Below, one piece after another: positions 58,082 through 64,000 of a stretch of DNA of 64,000 nucleotides. Position 1 is the first letter of the stretch, and every line of letters starts with the position of its first letter. The stretch lies in contig JALJCS010000051.1 in assembly GCA_023055355.1 (NCBI GenBank), forward strand, positions 1,984,001 through 2,048,000. Reading direction: 5' to 3'. This DNA comes from Agelaius tricolor (lineage: Eukaryota; Chordata; Aves; Passeriformes; Icteridae). The position numbers and the translations under genes were made by a program. The notes beneath the pieces were generated by a model. It did not search any database. It had not been told where the DNA came from and worked only from the letters and a program-made list of their open reading frames with translations.

Positions 58082-58807
58082 CTGAAGAAAGGGAAGACAG
58101 TGGCTGGTTAGCAAAGGTCCTTCCCAAAGCCCAGCTTGCACCTGAGAAAGGATCCCACCCCACTCTTGTTGGGAGGGGCTGTGGGCTCCTCCTGTCTGGC
58201 TGCTCAGTGCCTGTGACACCTCCTGCTCTCTTAGCCAGGACCTCATCTCCAGGGAAGTAACTCCAGCATCTTTGCCTGCCCAGACACTGTCAGCAAAGCT
58301 GATCTGGCCAGGCAGACAGACAAGCCAGGAATCTTCCAGAGCTCCAGATACTTGCCTGCCCCCAGCCTGTACCAAGGCAGCTTGGACAGCAGCTGTCTTG
58401 AAAGGGAACTGGGACCAAGCTGGTGCCTCTTGGAGATGAGCACCTCCAGCACAGCCCCAGGGCACAATCAGGCAGCTGCTGTTAAGGGCTGTAAATCTGG
58501 CAGGGCTTGGCTTGGGAACAATGAACTCCCCAGCAATGACCTGCATCTCCCTCAAAGCACCATCAACTCCATCCCTGGAGCATGGCCTTCAGGATCTCTC
58601 CCTGGGCTAGCCAGGAAGCTGGTGCAGCCCCAGAAGAGACATGACCAGCGGGGCAGCCCTAGGGGCAATGCTGAGGTGACACAAGGTTGTCAGTGGGCAG
58701 GGAGGTCCCAAGTGTCATCAGGGCACCAGGAGCTGCTGTGGGCTGCAAGGGGCTCAGGTGACATGGAGAGGGTGGCCTGTGCCAAACGGGGCTGCAGCTG
58801 TTCTTAC

Positions 58808-59013
58808 TACAGTGCCAGAGGCAAGCACGCTGGGCTGCAGGTCCTGACTCTTTGGGTTCTGAGTCTTCAAGGTCTGAGTTGTCGGGGTCTGAGACTTCAA
58901 GATCTTGGTCTTCAGGCTCTGAGGCTTCTTCAGAATAACTGACTTATTCCTCTGATTGTCTCGTTGCAGGGGTTTTATGAGCTGTTTCAGTATCTTCTCA
59001 TATTTTTCATTTC
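58808..59013 (-). CDS. HYDIN: HYDIN unit B exon 4
   Basis: Acceptor TTCTTCCTTCAG; donor TGTA|GTAAGA, or three bases earlier ACT|GTAGTA (end 58811). Both keep phase 0. GNEKYEKILKQLIKPLQRDN matches HYDIN's GNEKYE; the rest is a Lys/Thr/Gln-rich linker. Confidence 0.82.
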
Positions 59014-59479
59014 CTGAAGGAAGAAAACATCCACAAAGAGAAGTGTGAGCAAAGTGCCAGTCCCATTGAAGCTGGGAAGTCCCTGCCTCCCAACACTGGT
59101 TTCTACCAGAAAGAAATCCCTCAAGCCATCTATGGAAAGTGGATGCTGCTGTTCCTCTCTGAATCTCATCCCCTGCAATGTCACACAGATCCAACCCTGC
59201 CAGAAGCCCTGCCAGCCTCTCTTACAGCTTTCCCAAGCCTTTCACTCTAGCCATCGTCCTTCAGGGATGAGGATGGCAGGCTCTGCAGCTTGGCTCCTGG
59301 GACAAAGTCCACATGGCATCCTCTGCTCAAGACTCATGAAGCAACCAGGGGGCTTGACTTGGTCTGGGAGTCCTGCAACCCTCCAGGCTCGGTGGAGGTT
59401 GGCATGAGCTGCCCTCAGGGCCTGTGGTAGGGAACAAAACCAGAGGGGCCTTTCCTGAGGGCAGACAGGCAGTGCCCAC

Positions 59480-59657
59480 CTCTGATGCTCCAGGGCAGGT
59501 CCAGACTGATCATGGGAAAGGATGCTTCTCCTTTCAGGCAGATATTTTCTGGTTGCTGGTCACCCACTTTAAGCTGATAAGTCCTGCTGAAGGCTCCTGG
59601 TAATCCTGGCATGTAAGAGAATTTCAGCACTCGCTTCTTGCCAGGTGCAAGGGAACC
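59480..59657 (-). CDS. HYDIN: HYDIN unit B exon 3
   Basis: Acceptor ATCCCTGCAG; donor AGAG|GTGGGC. 178 bases, phase 0 to 1. GSLAPGKKRVLKFSYMPGLP, then ENICLKGEASFPMISLDLPW, a clear ASH pattern. Confidence 0.93.
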
Positions 59658-59754
59658 CTGCAGGGATGGGAGAAGAGGGAGGGAATGCATCAGAGTGTTT
59701 GATGAGGGATGGCTCAGGGGACAGACAGGCTGAGGAGACAGGTTCTCATCTAGA

Positions 59755-60320
59755 AGAAACCATCAGACCACATCACCTTCATGATAAATATATTACAGTA
59801 TTGGCTTTCACAATTGTTAGAGTAGATACTATGTGTTTTATAACGATGACTTTTGTAAAAGAAGTTTTGCTAAAGTTTAGAGTTCGTTTAATGAGAATGT
59901 TATGTTGTGATACCAATGTTGGTGAAGAGTTGTTGCAATATTAACATTTAACCAATGAAGGAATGGAAACCTGTTGAATGTGTAAAAAAGTAACAAATGA
60001 CCTGGACTAGGACAACTGCACATACTCCAAAAAGGCAGGACAGAGGAGGAACTATGTTAAAATGTTTGAGAATGTATAACCATTTGTAAATATGCATTAG
60101 GCTGATGCAATACCCAGAGTATACAAGGGCTGTTGCTGTGTTGACTGGTGTGTGCCTCTGGTTGTGGCTAAGTACCCAAGTCAAACACCCAGCGCTTTTA
60201 CTTCTACTTTATTGACTATTTCTACTATTGACTACTACTACTTCTACTTTATTGGTCCCCTGTTGTCTCTTATTAAATTTTCTTTAAATTTTAACTGAGG
60301 AGCAGGCTTTGTTACTCACA
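59755..60320 (+). mobile_element. Putative ERV LTR in unit B intron
   Basis: AT-rich stretch with a CCAAT box, a GTATACAAGG TATA-like site near 60118, and a T-rich AATTAAA-type end near 60272. Composition and order resemble avian ERV LTRs. Termini are not defined. Confidence 0.45.
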
Positions 60321-61445
60321 CCTTCTACCTTCCTTGTGACCAAAAGGTCGAGCCTCTGACCCTGGGGTGCAGTTTGTTCTCCCCAGGGCTCACAAGGCTG
60401 CAGCCCCAGCACAGCCTGATGTGAGCACAGTCCGATGTGAGCACAGCTCTGCTGCTGATGGGGTTTGCCCTCTGCCAGCAAGAGCCTGCCTCATCAACAA
60501 AAGGCTCTTCTGCTGCCGCTGTGGAAGGGAAATCCCTGCACTGAGCAGGGCCAGCAGCTCCTCTTGTCCCTTGCAGGAGACAGGCATGAAGAAATGGGGA
60601 AGCCCATTGGCTTCCTCTTCCCACCGCAGGGAGGGACAAAGGCAGGAGCGCTGCTTCGGCTCAAAGACATCCGGCAGGACTGAGAAGCTTGGACAGCGGT
60701 GGGATGCTGCTAGTTTCTCTCCAGCTCTTCCAGCCCCGCTGCTCCCTGGCCCCCTCACTGCCCCACAAAGCCGCTGCACAGCAACAAAGCTGGAGGAGGC
60801 AGGGAGCAGCAAGCCTACTAAGGGATATGTGACCACACAGCCTGGGTAAGGTGACCCTCAGAAACACTCCAGTGCCAGCACAGCCTGAGATCTCAGCCAT
60901 CGGGGTCCCCTGAGTGACTGTGAGCAATCAATTAAATTTTTACTTATGCCTCAACATAGGTTATAAATCCACTTTCTAACGTGGGGTGAAAAGTTACTAT
61001 AGAAGCTGTAGACGTGCTGGGAGCCTTAACACATCCCATGTGTAAAGGAGGTTGTTAGGAGAAAATGCAGACAGGCTCTGTGTCTAGGGGGCTGCAAGAG
61101 ATTTCCCCCTTGGAGGCGGACAGACCCCAAAGCCCAGGAAAATTTTGCCTGTCTGAGCAAAAAAGTCCTAAACGGGCTGAGTTATGGGAGAAATCTCAGC
61201 ATATAATAGCAGTTAACACAGACAGTTTTCCCCTGCCACTTTTGTTATTTTGTTGGGCTGGGAGCAGCCGGAGGGTCCGGCTCCCTACAGAACCACTTCT
61301 TCCCTGTCTGTCTACGCTGCTGTCGCCGCTTCCCCGCTCGCCACGGCAACCCAGTGCTCCGCTGTTCCGCCGAGGGAGCAGCCGCCGTGCCCCGACCGGG
61401 ACAAACCGCGGCTGCTGAGCCCGGCCCGGCCGCAGCCCGCGGGAC

Positions 61446-61682
61446 CCCGCTGCCGGCCCATGGAGCCCGGCCCCGCTGCCGGCCCATGGAGCCCGGCCCG
61501 GTGCCGGCCGATCCAGCCCGGCCCCGCTGCCGGCCCATGGAGCCCGGCCCCGCTGCCGGCCCATGGAGCCCGGCCCCGCTGCCGGCCGATCCAGCCCCGG
61601 CCCCGCTGCCGGCCGATCCAGCCCGGCCCCGCTGCCGGCCGATCCAGCCCGGCCCCGCTGCCGGCCCATGGAGCCCCTCCCG
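61446..61682 (+). repeat. 26-bp GC-rich minisatellite, about 9 copies
   Basis: Unit GCTGCCGGCCCATGGAGC plus CCGGCCCC, with two variants at the centre (CCATGG or CGATCC) in irregular order. It lies in a GC-rich patch (61.25-61.75 kb) in the intron between unit B exons 2 and 3. All frames stay open because the unit has no stop; no protein is claimed. Confidence 0.9.
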
Positions 61683-62244
61683 CCGCGGCGGGCACGCACG
61701 CTGGTGCGGTTGGCAGCACTTGCTCCATCTGCTGAGCAGGAGCCGACACAGCGCCTCAGGGCTCTCGCGGTGACGCTCTGTCCCTGTCCTGTGTTACTCT
61801 CTCTGTTTCTCATTTTCTCTCTTTTCTGTCCCCCCTCTGGTCGGGACCATGCCATTTCTTTATCAACAAACAGTTTTCAGATACACTACTTGCTGGGTTT
61901 GTGCCTTATTTTCCTCTGAGAAATCTATCAAAAAGAATTCTCCTCTGCTCCCCTTCCAGCAGGACAGGACAGTGACCCACGCACCTGTGCCTCCCGCCGG
62001 TGTCTGCCTCTGACAGCAGAGCCACCCATCAGCCAAGGCCGTGGGGGAGTCTGTCAGGAGAGCACTTGTTTGACCTTCTCTGGCCCCAGCAGAAATTGCT
62101 TACAGCCCTGTCTCTCTCATGGCTGGGTTTGGGGTTTTCCCTTCTGACTTTTTTCCCCCTTCCCCACCTCCCCCCTTTTTTCCCCTTTAACACTCTCCTG
62201 GGCCACCTGACACAGGGCTGGGCTCAGTCACTTGTGCTACTTAC

Positions 62245-62373
62245 AGTGGTGGGGTTGACCAGAAACACACCAGGCAGACACTTGTCTGCAGGGCTAGGCT
62301 TTATCACCCAGTTGAATTCAATCTTGCCACTGTTCACCAGGGTGACATCGCTGTGATGAATTTCATTAAATAT
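62245..62373 (-). CDS. HYDIN: HYDIN unit B exon 2
   Basis: Acceptor TTCTCTCCAG; donor ACT|GTAAGT. 43 codons, phase 0. IFNEIHHSDVTLVNSGKIEF and NWVIKPSP, an ASH segment with a typical 'NSGKIEFNW' core. Confidence 0.92.
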
Positions 62374-63232
62374 CTGGAGAGAAGGCACAGGAGAGGGAAG
62401 TTACAGACCAGGCCTGCTGCTGGGAATCTCCTTCCTCCCTCCTGGGCTTGAAAGCAGACACATCATGGGAGCAGGGACCAGGGAGGAGATAGGGGCACTT
62501 GGGAACCTGGGGAACCCCCAGGCACAGGGCACCTGCACAGCACCAGGCAGCTCTGGCAGCACACAGAGCTGTGGTAACAACCATGTGAGGGCCAGCAATA
62601 AATGAACCAGGGCACACAGGCCCTCTGCCCTCTGAGGGGTCACCCACAGCCAGGAGAAACAGAGACAGCACTGAGGCATTCCAGGAGAAAAGGCACCTGC
62701 ATGCAAGTATTGGCAAGCAACATAGATGCAACAAGGGAGTCACCCAGGGCAACACAGACAGGGCCAGCAGCTGGAAATATCTGTGGGCTTTTGACTGGAA
62801 AAGAGTGAAGTGGGGATTATTCTGGGACAGTCTCTCCAACGGTAGTGACTGGAAGCCCAACTTCTTCCCTTGATTACTGTGTGGATTAAGCAAGAGCTTT
62901 AGACAAGAGCATCTCCTTGGAGGTCAGGCTTTAGGTGTGGATCAGCAGAGAGATGTCTCAGGGACACACCCCTCAGAGCACCCCCACTGGGAGCCTGCCT
63001 GCCCCAGAGGCAGTGTTAGGTACCCTGAAAAAGAGGCATTCCCAGCATTGTGGAGAGGGTTGGAGATGGCCATTTTAGAGCAGCTTGGATGCCAGATGTG
63101 TCCCTCAAAGGTTGGGCTTCCAAGCCCCAGAGCCAACAAAGGGGCTGGGAAGGGAGCCCTGGAGCGAGGTGGGCAGGAACCTGCTGGCCGTGGTGCCAAG
63201 GCAAGGAGCTGTGCCAGGGATGTGTGTGGTAC

Positions 63233-63442
63233 CTGTAAGCCACAGTTGATCTCCTGGGGCCTCACGGAGTAGCGGACACGTGAGATCTCCCCGGTCACCA
63301 GCACCTCGTAGGTGGGGCCTCCCTCCACGTGGCACAGCGCCGTGACATCGGAGATGGTGTTGAGGTGGCCAGAGTAGGTGAAGGAGACCTGCTGGCTCTC
63401 ACCTGGCTGCAGCACACCTGACATTGGCAGGATACTGAAAGC
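63233..63442 (-). CDS. HYDIN: HYDIN unit B exon 1 (first visible)
   Basis: Acceptor CTTCCATCCAG; donor TTACAG|GTACC. 70 codons, phase 0. AFSILPMSGVLQPGESQQVS and CHVEGGPTYEVLVTGE are strongly HYDIN-like. The upstream exons lie beyond the window. Confidence 0.94.
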
Positions 63443-64000
63443 CTGGATGGAAGACAGGAGAGATTGAGCTGTTGAGCATGGCAATGGATGCAGAAGAGCA
63501 TCTTGGAGCAAAGTGCAGCTGTACCTGGAGGGGCCTATTCCCCAAACACTGCCAGAATCACCCTCATCTCATCCTGCATCCATGCCACTGACCAGTGCAG
63601 GGACCATGGGGAAAATCTTCTCCCACACTCACAGATCAATGCATTAATTAGTACATTACGTGAAAGTGACCTGGGATGTCTCCTGGCAGTAGAAATTCTC
63701 TCTGATGCACAACTTGCCTTTAAAAAGCATTTCTTCCTGCTTTTAGAAAAGGAGGAGACTCAGAGTGAGAGCTCTCGGAGCTGAGCGAAGGACTCCAGCC
63801 CAGCTCATCTGACTCCTGAGGCTCTTCCCCTCTCTCTGATTTAAATGCTGCTTTCTCAAGGTGCTACAGCAAAAGCTCCTGCAAAAGTTTCCTATGGACC
63901 ACCTGAGGAGTTCCAGGGGGAGCAGTGCCCTCCATAGGTGCTGCAAAGTGTCCTTGGGCAGCCCTACAACGTGTCCTGCATGGCCTCTCCAACTACCAGT
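63443..64000. repeat. Duplicated intron flank, paralogous to 19215-19990
   Basis: Intron sequence 5' of the exon above, about 4-6% different from the unit A copy. It runs to the window edge. Confidence 0.85.

Larger units (their letters stand above)
50827..63442 (-). other. HYDIN: HYDIN-like gene, unit B (13 central exons, open at right edge)
   Basis: Thirteen minus-strand exons from 63442 to 50827 join in perfect phase, giving 918 residues and a stop. The order follows central HYDIN: ASH segments, a charged linker, more ASH segments, then the Lys/Glu-rich caldesmon-like region. The adenylate-kinase-like domain that mammalian HYDIN carries between these parts is not encoded: exons 53521-53719 and 52858-52939 are only about 580 bp apart. 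The gene begins beyond 64000. Introns contain an LTR-like element (59.76-60.32 kb), a 26-bp GC-rich minisatellite (61.45-61.68 kb) and otherwise nothing recognised. Every visible exon is intact. Confidence 0.87.

Noticed and set aside
61196..61919. Frames of 118-219 codons on both strands
   Set aside because: They arise from the 26-bp minisatellite, which lacks stops in every frame.

Overview
The window looks like nuclear DNA from a bird, most likely a songbird. The evidence is CR1 LINE fragments in both orientations, several avian-type endogenous retrovirus (ERV) LTRs, one intronless olfactory receptor of the avian-expanded OR14-like type, and vertebrate genes split into many small exons. 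Nothing prokaryotic is present. All calls come from reading the sequence; no database was searched.

Left part (1-16.5 kb): a ~37-43 bp satellite occurs in opposite orientations on either side of a gutted ERV (LTR, primer-binding site, gag and env pieces, pol deleted) and an intact olfactory receptor CDS (5824-6756, +). Next come CR1 fragments, GC-rich sequence with no recognisable gene, a 1.46 kb LTR with 12-bp inverted ends, and a second env-bearing ERV whose 3' end abuts the next gene.

Right part (16.4-64 kb): two partial copies of HYDIN, the giant ASH-domain protein of the ciliary central apparatus, lie in tandem on the minus strand. Unit A (44.68 to 16.44 kb) starts with an ATG exon. It has sixteen N-terminal exons in perfect phase (770 codons), then a fused exon and a Lys/Glu/Pro-rich last exon; if spliced as read it gives a closed frame of about 1,078 residues. 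Unit B (63.44 to 50.83 kb) has thirteen consecutive central exons, also in perfect phase (918 residues to the stop), and continues beyond the right edge. Both units end in the same Lys-rich exon against the same antisense ERV env/LTR. The retroviral insertion therefore predates the duplication and may supply the poly(A) signals.

Between the units (46.3-47.8 kb) is a duplicated CpG-rich promoter-like block. Each copy carries CCAAT boxes at exact 36-bp spacing (7 in one, 9 in the other), followed 111 bp later by a perfect RFX-type X-box, the hallmark of ciliary-gene promoters. This fits a HYDIN promoter copied with the gene.

The most unusual points are the tandem truncated HYDIN units, the frame-preserving exon fusion in unit A, the phased CCAAT arrays, and uneven A/B divergence.
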